Below are positions 26,016 to 34,998 of a DNA stretch of 49,672 bases, piece by piece. The stretch comes from Desulfocapsa sp. (GTDB lineage Bacteria > Desulfobacterota > Desulfobulbia > Desulfobulbales > Desulfocapsaceae): assembly GCA_013426795.1 (NCBI GenBank), contig JACDZF010000003.1, positions 1 to 49,672 of the forward strand, read 5' to 3'. Position numbers and translations under genes: made by a program. The notes below the pieces were generated by a model. The model had not been told where the DNA came from. It worked only from the letters and a program-made list of their open reading frames with translations, and searched no databases. Every line of letters begins with the position of its first letter. The stretch's first letter is position 1.

Positions 26016-27458
26016 TCAATTTTCTCGCCCTGATCGGGGGGCATATTCCTTTGAATGCTCGCTGGCCGGGAGTTTCCGAAGCTGCCAGTGCCAGCTGATG
26101 GCCATGGTGCACACCAGAGTGGCAATCCACGTCAGACGGCTTTGATAGCGGTCATGGGGGTTGGACAGGGCGCCGCAGATAAAGGCGTTCCCCAGAAGGG
26201 AGAGGAAGACAAAAAAGGCCAGAGCTGTCAGGTCATACCGTTTTTTATACCAGCCCCAGCCCATGATTATGAGCAGGCCCAGCATGGACAGGTGGGCAAT
26301 GGGCCGATGGATCACATTCAAGCCATCAAACAGCGGCTGGGTAATCTGTCCCCGTTGCTGACGGGCCGCGTTCAAGGATGTTCGAGTCCGCGCGTTCAGA
26401 TCCACAAAAATTCCCCGAGCCGCGGCGTGGAACTCATCCAGTCCATCGCCGGTGGCCACCATCACCATCTGTTCGGCCGTGGCCCACAGGGATGTCCGGA
26501 TGAAGTCATAGGGATAGGCCTCGATACTCGCCCTCACCAGATACCGTATCTCCGCATCACCTCCTCCCTCCCAGCCCCCGATTTCATGAAATGGTGAATC
26601 ACCCCTCCAGAGAAACTCATCCGCGGTATGGGGAATGCGGTCCTGCATCTCACAGAGTTTTATGCCAGGGGCCGGACAATGCTCCGCCAGCCAACGCTGG
26701 GCAATTCCATCCTGAACCAGCCGTCCAAAAATAAAGCCCGGGCCGCCAGGGGTAAATCCGCCCTGTCCCACCAGAACCAGATGCAAAAATGGCATGAGCA
26801 GCAGACTTGCCGCCACCACTGCCGCCGGAGGGAAAATGGAAATGGTCCATGACCATTTCCACCATTGAGACACCCCCCGGATACAAACAAGAACAGCAAC
26901 CAGTCCCATGGCCAGGGCCATGCAGGACATGTGCGACAGCAATCCCAACAGACACAGGGCTATCAGTCCCGAACGGTTCAGCCGGGAGAGATTTCTCCCA
27001 TCAGCAGCCAAAAGCCACAAGGAGATCGTCACCAAAGGAACCAGAATGTCGGGCATCAACTGACTGGTGTACCAGGAGATCCCGGTCAGCAACCCGAGGG
27101 CTCCGCAATGGAGCGCGGTGGCCAGCGGGCCGGAAGGCAGACCATGGCAGCGCAGGATACGGTGGATTACCCACACCGTCGCCGTTGCCTGCACCAGAAC
27201 CGGCCCCCAGAATGTCCACCAGCCCAATGACGCGGCCCACAGGAAAAGCCCATAGAACAGGGAGCGCCCCGGAGCCAGGGTCAGATCCAGCACCCGTCCC
27301 ACATAGCCGCCACTGTCAAAAAAGATAATGGCAAACCCGTTCCACAAGGCAGGAGCCAGGAAGACCCCAATGCTCAAGACAATGGAGATCGTCCAGGCGC
27401 CTGCTGAGCTGAAGGCAGAGAAAGGCATGGGGAGAAGGAAAGAAGATTTCAATGGCAT
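26016..27458 (-). CDS. Multi-spanning membrane protein, GT-C glycosyltransferase-like
   Basis: The 480-residue protein has roughly ten hydrophobic helices and no recognised family name. Right after the first helix comes FDSGGYVGRVLDL with a following APGRSLFYGLFL, which resembles the acidic first loop of GT-C transferases that use polyprenyl-phosphate sugars. A long soluble loop (about residues 250-340) precedes the last helices. It is the last gene of an operon with a dolichol-phosphate-mannose-synthase-like enzyme and another large membrane protein. The ATG before PLKSSFLL is an estimate, since upstream in-frame codons lie within the preceding gene and no ribosome site is clear. Confidence 0.7.
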   Translation of the reverse strand: MPLKSSFLLPMPFSAFSSAGAWTISIVLSIGVFLAPALWNGFAIIFFDSGGYVGRVLDLTLAPGRSLFYGLFLWAASLGWWTFWGPVLVQATATVWVIHRILRCHGLPSGPLATALHCGALGLLTGISWYTSQLMPDILVPLVTISLWLLAADGRNLSRLNRSGLIALCLLGLLSHMSCMALAMGLVAVLVCIRGVSQWWKWSWTISIFPPAAVVAASLLLMPFLHLVLVGQGGFTPGGPGFIFGRLVQDGIAQRWLAEHCPAPGIKLCEMQDRIPHTADEFLWRGDSPFHEIGGWEGGGDAEIRYLVRASIEAYPYDFIRTSLWATAEQMVMVATGDGLDEFHAAARGIFVDLNARTRTSLNAARQQRGQITQPLFDGLNVIHRPIAHLSMLGLLIIMGWGWYKKRYDLTALAFFVFLSLLGNAFICGALSNPHDRYQSRLTWIATLVCTMAISWHWQLRKLPASEHSKEYAPRSGREN

Positions 27459-27531
27459 GAACAGAAGTGGTGTGTCTGCCCACACATCACAATAAAACGA
27501 TGCGGGGCAAACAGATTTCAGGGGAAAATAC

Positions 27532-28563
27532 CTATTTGGAACTTCCCGCGTGAATCCGCTGCAGCAGATGGGATTGAGTTGCAGTGCCGTAAATCCCTTC
27601 CCCCCCGCCACCTGTTTCAGGGGCGGAAACGGCGAGATAGCGCAAGCGTTTCAGCTCACGACGACCATGGGTGACGGTGTCGAGGATCAGGCCGCAGGTC
27701 AGGCTGAGGCAGGCCAGGAGCATGATCCCGGTGGCGAGGATGGCTGTGGGGAAACGGGGAACCAGTCCGGTGTGGGCATAGGTAATCAGAACCGGCATCG
27801 CGAGCCCCAGGGAAAGGGCGGCGAGCAGGCAGAAGAGGATGGTAAAGAAGGTGAGCGGCCGCTCCTTTTTGAACAGGGCGATGATGGTGAAGAGGATCCG
27901 GCAGCCATCCCGGTAGGTGCTGAGTTTGCTTTCCGAGCCTTTCGGCCGCGAGCCGTAGGGGGTGACCATTTCGGCGATGGGCATCTTCAGTTCCAGGGCA
28001 TGGATGGTGAGCTCGGTCTCGGTTTCAAAGCCCTGGGACAGGGCCGGAAAGGACTTGACGAAGCGGCGCGACATGACCCGGTAGCCGGAGAGCATGTCGG
28101 TGAGCTGGCGGCCAAAGATCAGGGACATAAAGCCGGTGAGGAGATGATTGCCAAACTGATGTCCGCGGCGAAAGGAATCATCTCCCTCATGGGCGGTCAG
28201 GCGAGTGCCCACCACCATGTCCAGTTGCTCACCCAGCAGCTTGTCAATCATCTCCGGGGCAATGGCCGCATGGTAGGTGTTATCGCCATCCACGAGGACA
28301 TAGATGTCGGCCTCAATGTCCGAAAACATCCGCCGCATGACATTGCCCTTGCCCTGGTATTTTTCGGTGCAGACGATGGCACCTGCCTCCTTTGCCCTGG
28401 CAACGGTCTGATCCGTTGAGTTATTGTCATAGACGAAGATCCTTGCCATGGGCAGTACGGCCCCGAAATCACGGACCACCTGGGCCACGGTTCTTTCTTC
28501 ATTATAACAGGGAATCAAAACGGCAATTTGTCGGGACATGGCATGGGGGCTGGCATGGGTCAT
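27532..28563 (-). CDS. Family 2 glycosyltransferase, polyprenyl-phosphate type
   Basis: The 343-residue enzyme should load a sugar from a nucleotide donor onto a membrane carrier lipid. The GT-A core shows VLIPCYNEERTVAQVV at the N-terminus, VYDNNSTDQTVARA, and the metal-binding VLVDGDNTYHA motif, with LSGYRVMSRRFVKSFP further on. Two C-terminal hydrophobic helices (about residues 230-300) anchor it, as in DPM1/ArnC-like enzymes. The start codon overlaps the stop of the upstream gene as ATGA, which confirms the start and the operon. The acceptors are probably used by the flanking GT-C-like proteins. Confidence 0.9.
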   Translation of the reverse strand: MTHASPHAMSRQIAVLIPCYNEERTVAQVVRDFGAVLPMARIFVYDNNSTDQTVARAKEAGAIVCTEKYQGKGNVMRRMFSDIEADIYVLVDGDNTYHAAIAPEMIDKLLGEQLDMVVGTRLTAHEGDDSFRRGHQFGNHLLTGFMSLIFGRQLTDMLSGYRVMSRRFVKSFPALSQGFETETELTIHALELKMPIAEMVTPYGSRPKGSESKLSTYRDGCRILFTIIALFKKERPLTFFTILFCLLAALSLGLAMPVLITYAHTGLVPRFPTAILATGIMLLACLSLTCGLILDTVTHGRRELKRLRYLAVSAPETGGGGEGIYGTATQSHLLQRIHAGSSK

Positions 28564-30269
28564 TTGATGTTTCTCTCGTTTCGGGTGGGGGCAGCTGCCA
28601 GGGCGTTCACTGGTGAGACCGCACAGAAATAAAAAGGGATGGAGGTGTGGTTTTCAATATCAGGGTTCATCTGCTGACACTGCTCCTGTCTGATCTCCAG
28701 ATTGAAATGGCGCAGGGCAATCTTGCTGGATCGGGTTTCGTTGGCTCGATACATGACATACAGCGGCCCCTGGTGTCCGGCAATGAGTTCCCGCATTCGT
28801 CGATCAAAGCCATTGGGAGACTGCGAGGGGCCGGTAAAATAGCTTTCAATGCGGATAAAGCGCACCGGCTCAGGGAAAAAGGGAATCATATAGGAATATG
28901 GCTCGACACCAGCCATGATGACCATGGTGTTGGCCGGGTCAGTGAGCTTGGGCGGATGAATGCCGAAGTAGTCTGAACCCCAGGGAACCCGCCCCCAGTT
29001 GCCGGGTTTCAGGGTGAATGCCCACAGAATCAGGAAGCTGATCAGGATTGCCGGGCGCGAGGGAATTCGTAATGGGAAGTGGTCAACCAGAAACCAGATC
29101 GCCAGAGGAGCCAGCATCTCGAGGGGGATGAGATATCGATAAATGGCAAAAAGTTTGAGCCAGACCAGATACGAGATGACGATGGCCGCCAGCAGAAAAA
29201 ATCCTTTCTGATGGGTCAATGCGCCTTGCTCGTTCTTCCCTGATTGGCGCAGAAAAACGACGACAGACAGCACCATGGCGATAATAAGCAGGATAAAGCG
29301 AAGGTCACGAAACCCTATCTCGCCCACCCGATAGGGATTGATGATGAGAAGAATGGGGAGAAACACCGACTCCCACAGGCTTGACGGGAGAAAATGAGTA
29401 TCGCGATAGTGGGCCACCGCCCCCATGGGTGATTGAAAAAAATCATTGAAATAGGGGAACAAAGGGTTTCCGTAATGGACCCACAACTCCTGCATCCAGA
29501 AACCGCCGGTAATCGCAATCCCCATCAGGACCCCGACACCGAAACAGAAGGCCAGTCCAATCCGTCGTCCAAATGATACGGGAAAGACGAGAAAGGCCGC
29601 GCACCAACCCACGGCAAAAACGGCGGAGGGCTGTTTCAGACCGGGAGCCAGTCCCGCCAGCAGCCCGGCCCCGGCCACCATCAACAAGGCTTGAATTGAC
29701 CTGTCCTGCTGGAGACGCTGATAATTGGCGAGGATTATCCACAGACTCAAAAGAAGGGGAATGCTGATCAGGTTGTCGCCAAAGGTGGTGCCCAGCTCGG
29801 CCAGGGTTCCCGCCCCCAGAAGCCCAATCAACCCTGCCAGATACCAGTGCCATTGCGGACACTCCCTCTCTTCACCCATAACGCACCTGGTTATGGAAAC
29901 CAGGATGGGAAAATTCAGGCCCTGCACTGCCCCCAGCAGAAAACCGGTGAGCATGGGCGGCAGGGACATCACCGCCCAGTAAAAGGGGATATGGAGCAGG
30001 GGATTATAGAAATTGGCAACCTGGGCCGGCACCATATCATGGTCAATGCGGCCGTGCAGCCAGGCAAAGGGGTTATAAAGGTGATAGTTGCGCAGATCCC
30101 AGTTCGCATCCTGTCCCAGAATCAAAGCCAGAAGGCCGAAAAAGATCGGCCCGGCAATCCATGGGATGAACTTCGATACCATGACAGGGTCGGGTGAGCG
30201 GGGTAAAATCATTGTGACAATGCCGAAACCGGAAAGAGTGAAAGAAATGGAATGGGGGGCGAATCCCAA
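28560..30269 (-). CDS. Large multi-spanning membrane protein, GT-C glycosyltransferase-like
   Basis: The 569-residue protein has about eleven hydrophobic helices in residues 30-440 and a C-terminal soluble domain of ~120 residues. The first outside loop carries GQDANWDLRNYHLYNPFAW and YNPLLHIPFYW, an acidic and aromatic pattern like the first loop of GT-C transferases. No named family is recognised. It is the first gene of the operon whose second gene supplies a carrier-lipid glycosyltransferase. Three possible starts lie within the first 30 codons, and none has a good ribosome site, so the N-terminus is uncertain. Confidence 0.72.
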   Translation of the reverse strand: MGFAPHSISFTLSGFGIVTMILPRSPDPVMVSKFIPWIAGPIFFGLLALILGQDANWDLRNYHLYNPFAWLHGRIDHDMVPAQVANFYNPLLHIPFYWAVMSLPPMLTGFLLGAVQGLNFPILVSITRCVMGEERECPQWHWYLAGLIGLLGAGTLAELGTTFGDNLISIPLLLSLWIILANYQRLQQDRSIQALLMVAGAGLLAGLAPGLKQPSAVFAVGWCAAFLVFPVSFGRRIGLAFCFGVGVLMGIAITGGFWMQELWVHYGNPLFPYFNDFFQSPMGAVAHYRDTHFLPSSLWESVFLPILLIINPYRVGEIGFRDLRFILLIIAMVLSVVVFLRQSGKNEQGALTHQKGFFLLAAIVISYLVWLKLFAIYRYLIPLEMLAPLAIWFLVDHFPLRIPSRPAILISFLILWAFTLKPGNWGRVPWGSDYFGIHPPKLTDPANTMVIMAGVEPYSYMIPFFPEPVRFIRIESYFTGPSQSPNGFDRRMRELIAGHQGPLYVMYRANETRSSKIALRHFNLEIRQEQCQQMNPDIENHTSIPFYFCAVSPVNALAAAPTRNERNIK

Positions 30270-30372
30270 AAGCGCAGCCCAACTAGTACCCTTTGTTTAT
30301 TAGGGTATGATGTTCATCTGATTAAAATTGTATTTGGATGGAAGAAAATGAGGTTCTTGCAAAATTACCACA

Positions 30373-30455
30373 CCGTCATTGCCAAGTGCTTTTATCGGCA
30401 ATCCAGTTTGGTAAATTCAGCGTGTTATGGATTCCCGCCGGCGCGGGAATGACGG
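30373..30455. repeat. REP-like palindromic intergenic repeat
   Basis: An 83-bp unit is bounded by CCGTCATT (30373-30380) and its complement AATGACGG (30448-30455). It contains the inner hairpin ATTCCCGCCGGCGCGGGAAT. Elements with a GGATTCCCGC...GCGGGAATGACG core are common dispersed repeats in many proteobacterial genomes. It lies in the 258-bp gap between the envelope operon and the Lgt-like gene. Confidence 0.65.
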
Positions 30456-30527
30456 CTCGGGGACAGAAATCCTCATTTTACAAGAGGCTCAAATGAATGG
30501 TATGCGGAAAAAACCACGGGGAACGTA

Positions 30528-31583
30528 TCAGGTTGATTCGGTCGTGACCACATGAAATGAGACGGATGAAGAAGTGGCTGTACTGCGGCCAAAAATCCAA
30601 AATATGGTCAGCCACAGAAGTTGCAGGCTGATCATCGGGACGGGCTGAATCAGGATACTCAAGCCCTGGGTGATGGATGGTGGCGGCAGAACGGCGGCGG
30701 GGATGAAAAAGGTGATGATCGCGCCATAAGGCAGGGCGATGAGGCTCATCTTCTGATAGACCGAGATCCGCCCCAAACCCCGGAAGTCGGCGCGCAGGGT
30801 CTCCGAGAAAAAACGCCAGAGCTGGGACACGAAGAGGCTGACGAGCAAGGCGGAGCCGTAGTGTCCTCGAAGAAAAAGATGCATCGAGAACAGGGCGGTG
30901 GTGGTGTAGAGAATGCAGGTAAGGGCCTGGATCGGAATCAGTTTTTCCCCCTCCAGCCCGCCGTCATAGACAACCTTTTTAGTGGCCCCGAAAAAGACAC
31001 ACGAGAAATTGTGGAAGAGTTTTTGGATCAGCCAGTGGCACTGCTTTAACGGCCTTCCGTAACAACAGCCAAAGCTGATACAGGCAAGCCGACCCAGCCC
31101 CTCACCCAGAACATAGCTGATGGAAAGGGCCGCCAGCACTCCCAGGACATCAAGCTGGGGGGCACGGATGGCGCGGAGCGCGATATTGACGACCAGAATT
31201 GCCAAAGGGGCAAAGAGAAGGCCGCTGAAGAAGGCGCCGCCGACGGTAAAGGTATGGAGTTTTTTCTCGACCACCCGGGCCAGGACCTTGGAGGCAGGCA
31301 GGCTGACGGCGAAGATGAGCACAAAGACCGCCAGCACCCCGGGGAGATAGGAGGAGGTGCTGGCCAGCAGGATCAGGCCGAAGAGAACTCCAATGGTGGT
31401 GGCGCTGGCCAGGAGAAATCCGTAAACGGTCAGATTGAGGCCGCGCCAGTTGCCCTGTTCATCTTTGCGCAGGGGAATTGCAGCCAGCATCTGCCACCGT
31501 TCCTGGGGCAATACGCGAAAACCCCAGACAAAAATGGCCAGAAAGATAAGGCCGCTGACTCCTGTGAAAAGCTGCTCGGTCAT
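30528..31583 (-). CDS. Lgt-like integral membrane protein (prolipoprotein diacylglyceryl transferase family)
   Basis: The 351-residue protein spans the membrane about eight to nine times. The Lgt signature survives as GEGLGRLACISFGCCYGRP, the GGAFFSGLL loop corresponds to the active-site loop, and a later R-x3-E-x2-R cluster lies in WRFFSETLRAD. However, the conserved histidine of the GG-loop and the Glu of the PxQxYE motif are not visible (PIQALTCILY instead). It is therefore a divergent paralogue, and its acceptor may differ from prolipoprotein cysteine. GGAGG precedes the ATG. It is the third gene of an operon after the decarboxylase, 21 bp downstream. Confidence 0.75.
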   Translation of the reverse strand: MTEQLFTGVSGLIFLAIFVWGFRVLPQERWQMLAAIPLRKDEQGNWRGLNLTVYGFLLASATTIGVLFGLILLASTSSYLPGVLAVFVLIFAVSLPASKVLARVVEKKLHTFTVGGAFFSGLLFAPLAILVVNIALRAIRAPQLDVLGVLAALSISYVLGEGLGRLACISFGCCYGRPLKQCHWLIQKLFHNFSCVFFGATKKVVYDGGLEGEKLIPIQALTCILYTTTALFSMHLFLRGHYGSALLVSLFVSQLWRFFSETLRADFRGLGRISVYQKMSLIALPYGAIITFFIPAAVLPPPSITQGLSILIQPVPMISLQLLWLTIFWIFGRSTATSSSVSFHVVTTEST

Positions 31584-31604
31584 GGTCGTTTTCCCCTCCC
31601 CATT

Positions 31605-32615
31605 TTAATTTGATGCAAGGATTGCCCTGCCGATGGTGGAGCGCACCTTGATGTCGGTCTCCACCATGGGCTGCCCCAGACCGGAGGAGTATCGGCTTTT
31701 CACATCCTGCCGTCGGACATTAGTGATCAGGTCCGTGCTGAATCGTATCTTCCCCCTCTGAAACAGCAGGATATCGGTGGAACTCCCTGGCCGGTAGAGG
31801 CTCTTCGGGTTTCCTTTTTCGAGAAACATGCTGTTTTCAACGGGGCGCGGATCACGATAGCCGGTGCTGCTGTAACACTGGATGATATCACCGATCATCA
31901 AGGCCACCACCTCGATCATGGCCACCAGTCCGACCTGGGAACCACCGTTGACATTGGTATCGATGATGGTCACAATCCGCCGATTTTTGGAATAGAGGTT
32001 GGCAAGGGCCATGACCGCCGCCGGATTGCAGGAGTGGTAGCGCCCTTCCAGCTCGTAAATATCCACCACCACCCCGCTCACCGGCAGATGATTGTAATGG
32101 TATTTTTCGGGGGTGAGCCGGAAGATGGCAAAATCACCGTCGAAAAAATCCTTCACCCATTCTCGTGCCGGGCCCAGCAGCTCCTCGATGCTAAAAAATT
32201 TCTCCTTGATAAAAAGCTCCGGGGTTCTGGCCAGGCTTCCCACCAGCACTTTAGCATCGGCGGGTGAAACCACGACCCGCGGATCCTCTTCCATGGGACG
32301 CAGTTCCCAGTACCTGATCTTGCGTTCAAAAACCTTGCGCGGGGTATCAAAGTTCCACGGAGACTCCACACACTCCTTCCAGTCAGCGCCCATTCTGGCC
32401 AGCAGCTCCATGCCCATCCCCCGTTTCTGATCCAGCCCCATATTGAAATGGAGATAGCCAAGGAGACTGGACATACGCCCAGAAGTCAGGGCCTTGAACA
32501 TGGACGGGGCATGTTCCCGCACCCGGCTGTACAAAAAATCAATGGAGCGGTCAGCCAGCAGCGTTTCGGTTTTGATCTCCCCCGATTCTCGGGCTATGTA
32601 TTGATGCAGCGTCAT
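31605..32615 (-). CDS. Phosphatidylserine decarboxylase family protein
   Basis: The 336-residue protein is a pyruvoyl-dependent decarboxylase. After an N-terminal ~110-residue extension come VVSPADAKVLVG, the conserved FRLTPEKYHYNHLPVSG, and GGSQVGLVAMIEVVALMIGD. The maturation site is in LYRPGSSTDILLF, where cleavage at Gly-Ser would create the pyruvoyl group. Members normally convert phosphatidylserine to phosphatidylethanolamine, but the companions here suggest a dedicated substrate. The ATG before TLHQYIARES follows AAAGGA at 10 bp; upstream in-frame codons overlap the preceding gene. It lies 13 bp after that gene. Confidence 0.86.
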   Translation of the reverse strand: MTLHQYIARESGEIKTETLLADRSIDFLYSRVREHAPSMFKALTSGRMSSLLGYLHFNMGLDQKRGMGMELLARMGADWKECVESPWNFDTPRKVFERKIRYWELRPMEEDPRVVVSPADAKVLVGSLARTPELFIKEKFFSIEELLGPAREWVKDFFDGDFAIFRLTPEKYHYNHLPVSGVVVDIYELEGRYHSCNPAAVMALANLYSKNRRIVTIIDTNVNGGSQVGLVAMIEVVALMIGDIIQCYSSTGYRDPRPVENSMFLEKGNPKSLYRPGSSTDILLFQRGKIRFSTDLITNVRRQDVKSRYSSGLGQPMVETDIKVRSTIGRAILASN

Positions 32616-32628
32616 AATTTTTTTTCCT

Positions 32629-34998
32629 TTACGAGACCTTCTCCTGCTCTCGTTGCTGGTGTTCAATGATCAGCAGGGACAGCAGAATGACTCGTTGAAT
32701 CTCACTGACAGTGGCCTTGCCGCCGATAATGGTGGGGCCGACCCGATCCGTATAGGTGGCGACGGAACAGCCGCCGGTGACGATCTCCGCCATTCTTCCC
32801 TGCACCGGGCACTTCTCACGTTCAAAATGGCGGCTGTCTTCGGCGAGAACCCGCAGCCCTTCCTCCATATGGCTGGTCAGGAGAGTCGTCCGGTAATATT
32901 TTTCTGCCGCCTGATTGAACTCGGCGGCATCAAGATTCATGGCGCCGCCGCGCAGCCCGCGGCTTTCCATGATATTTCCGGTCATCCGTTGTGCGGCTGT
33001 CCTCTTGTTTCCGGCCAGCATTTCTTTCATATTCGCCAGCTCTCCCTTGACTCCAAAGGCATCCAGTAACCAGCCGCCTTCGTCGTAGATGGTTTGCAGA
33101 CAGGCCAGTTGATAGTCAACAATCCCCACCCGGATATAACCCTTATACCGGCGGCTGTGCCTCTGACTCCGCACCCTGGTGAGGATGCGGCGCAGGAGAT
33201 GATTTTTGGTATCAGCGTGCACAAAGAAGGTGGGCAGCCCGATGGAAGCCGCAAAAAAGATCTGCCGCCGCTCGCTCTCGACAACGGGGTTGTCGGGAAT
33301 ATGATGGTGACGGATGGTGCCGCCGGCCACCCAGTGGTAGGCGAGGGCGGTGAGAATGGCCTGAAAGTTGACGGCCATGCTCATATCCTCGATCAGCCGT
33401 GGAAAGAGCGAATAGTGGCGGCCCTCAAATCCGGAGAACTTCATCGAGGCCAGCTCACGGAGCCGGTACGGCAGGTACATGGCCATACGGGTGTCAAAGA
33501 CGCCCATATCGGTCAAATCTTTTTTCAACCTTTCCTGATTGCCGCTGTTTCCATCGAGAGCCGGACTCTGCTCCACGCTCTGGAGTGCCACCAGGTAGTC
33601 AATGAGGCGCACATCCGGGATATAGTCGCCGCGCAGACGCAACAGGCGACTGATAAAACGGTCAAGCTTTTCCGGCCCCAGGGGGGTGAAACTATGGCCA
33701 CAGAAACGCAACTCCGCCTTTTTCTTCCAGCGCCGCCAGAGCATCCGCAGATGGGTGTAATCCAGTTCGTGGGGAAGAAACCCCAAGGCCTTCTCCGGAT
33801 GGAAATCGCTGAAAGCAAGACGATGGGGGGCAGCCGTCAGGGTGGTCACAAAAAGCGGCAGAAAATGCTCGACGATCTTGATCACCAGATCCCCGAAATA
33901 CTTTTCATGAAGATGGCCGGACGGCTGCGATTGATCGCCATAGCACTGGCTCAAAACCTTGCTCCCGAGGGTGATATGGACTCCGTTATTGGCAAGACAG
34001 GTGTTGGAAGTATTGGGGAGAACCACCAGATTGTTGGTGACAATGCCGGCCTCTTTCAGCTTGGCGATGGTATTGAGCTGACTGCGCGACAAGGTGCGGT
34101 GGCACAGTCCCATATAGGAGTTTTTCTCTTCTCCGCGCTGCCATCCGGACAGGCAGGGATTGAGAAACAGCTCGCGATAAAAGGCGTCGGAGACCAGATC
34201 GTTGAGTTGTTTCTGACGCAGGGGCGGATTGGGAGCCATATAAAGTTTGCAGGACTGGCCGTGCTGTTCGAGATGAAACTGTTTGTTGGCATACTGCACC
34301 AGGAGCTGGATGAAAAAAAAGCGGCGGGCGGTCTCCCTGGCCGCTGCCATTCCCGGCAGTTCTCCATCTTTGGAACCGGTGACGATAAATGAGGTTATCT
34401 CGGGCGAGGTATTATCACTGATAAAATGCTCCATCAGACGCTTTCCGGTCTGGATGAAGAGCGGAAAATTCAGCTCAGGCTGACTGATGGCATCGGCCAG
34501 AGCCAGTTTGAGCAGATAACTGATGGGCACCCTGAGCCATTCTTCCCCCTGCTGAGTGAAGAGAAAACGATGGCAGTCATGGCGAAGACCGGCATTGGGA
34601 AGAGCCTTGTCGGTCAGGAGGTCATGCTGGAGGATATTCTCGGCATGGCGGGAAAGTCGATGGCGTGGAAAGCGGACCCAGCTGTTTTCCCAGACCTGTT
34701 CCCCGTTCTCATCAAGAAATCGGCGCAGATTGGTGATCGACGATGGCGGCATATCGCCGCGGTCCGCCCGACGCTGCAGATTTTTAAAATAATTTGACCC
34801 TTCTATGGCCAGCGCCAGATCCACATGGTCCTGGTCGCCCATGACGGCGGCCTGCAACTCGTTTTCCACTCCGACGGTGGTATCGGTGGGGGAAAATGGC
34901 GATTGACTGAGTCGGCTCAGAACGCCCTGCCGGAATTGCTCAGCCTGATCAGCGAGAGATGCAGCGTCGGGGCAGGGAGCCGATTGAGAAAGGGGCAT
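32629..34998 (-). CDS. Large uncharacterised protein, possible carboxylate-amine ligase
   Basis: No clear family is recognised for this 789-residue soluble protein. The segment TTVGVENELQAAV (about residues 40-52) and a later GVHITLGSKV with EHFLPLFVTTLTAAPHRLAF resemble the order of motifs in glutamate-cysteine ligase type 2 (GVEEEF, then HVHVG), but the match is weak. A distinctive C-terminal region includes NIMESRGLRGGAMNLDAAEF. There are no membrane helices. It is the first gene of an operon with the decarboxylase and Lgt-like genes, with gaps of only 13 and 21 bp, so a joint pathway is likely. The ribosome site before the ATG is poor. Confidence 0.6.
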   Translation of the reverse strand: MPLSQSAPCPDAASLADQAEQFRQGVLSRLSQSPFSPTDTTVGVENELQAAVMGDQDHVDLALAIEGSNYFKNLQRRADRGDMPPSSITNLRRFLDENGEQVWENSWVRFPRHRLSRHAENILQHDLLTDKALPNAGLRHDCHRFLFTQQGEEWLRVPISYLLKLALADAISQPELNFPLFIQTGKRLMEHFISDNTSPEITSFIVTGSKDGELPGMAAARETARRFFFIQLLVQYANKQFHLEQHGQSCKLYMAPNPPLRQKQLNDLVSDAFYRELFLNPCLSGWQRGEEKNSYMGLCHRTLSRSQLNTIAKLKEAGIVTNNLVVLPNTSNTCLANNGVHITLGSKVLSQCYGDQSQPSGHLHEKYFGDLVIKIVEHFLPLFVTTLTAAPHRLAFSDFHPEKALGFLPHELDYTHLRMLWRRWKKKAELRFCGHSFTPLGPEKLDRFISRLLRLRGDYIPDVRLIDYLVALQSVEQSPALDGNSGNQERLKKDLTDMGVFDTRMAMYLPYRLRELASMKFSGFEGRHYSLFPRLIEDMSMAVNFQAILTALAYHWVAGGTIRHHHIPDNPVVESERRQIFFAASIGLPTFFVHADTKNHLLRRILTRVRSQRHSRRYKGYIRVGIVDYQLACLQTIYDEGGWLLDAFGVKGELANMKEMLAGNKRTAAQRMTGNIMESRGLRGGAMNLDAAEFNQAAEKYYRTTLLTSHMEEGLRVLAEDSRHFEREKCPVQGRMAEIVTGGCSVATYTDRVGPTIIGGKATVSEIQRVILLSLLIIEHQQREQEKVS

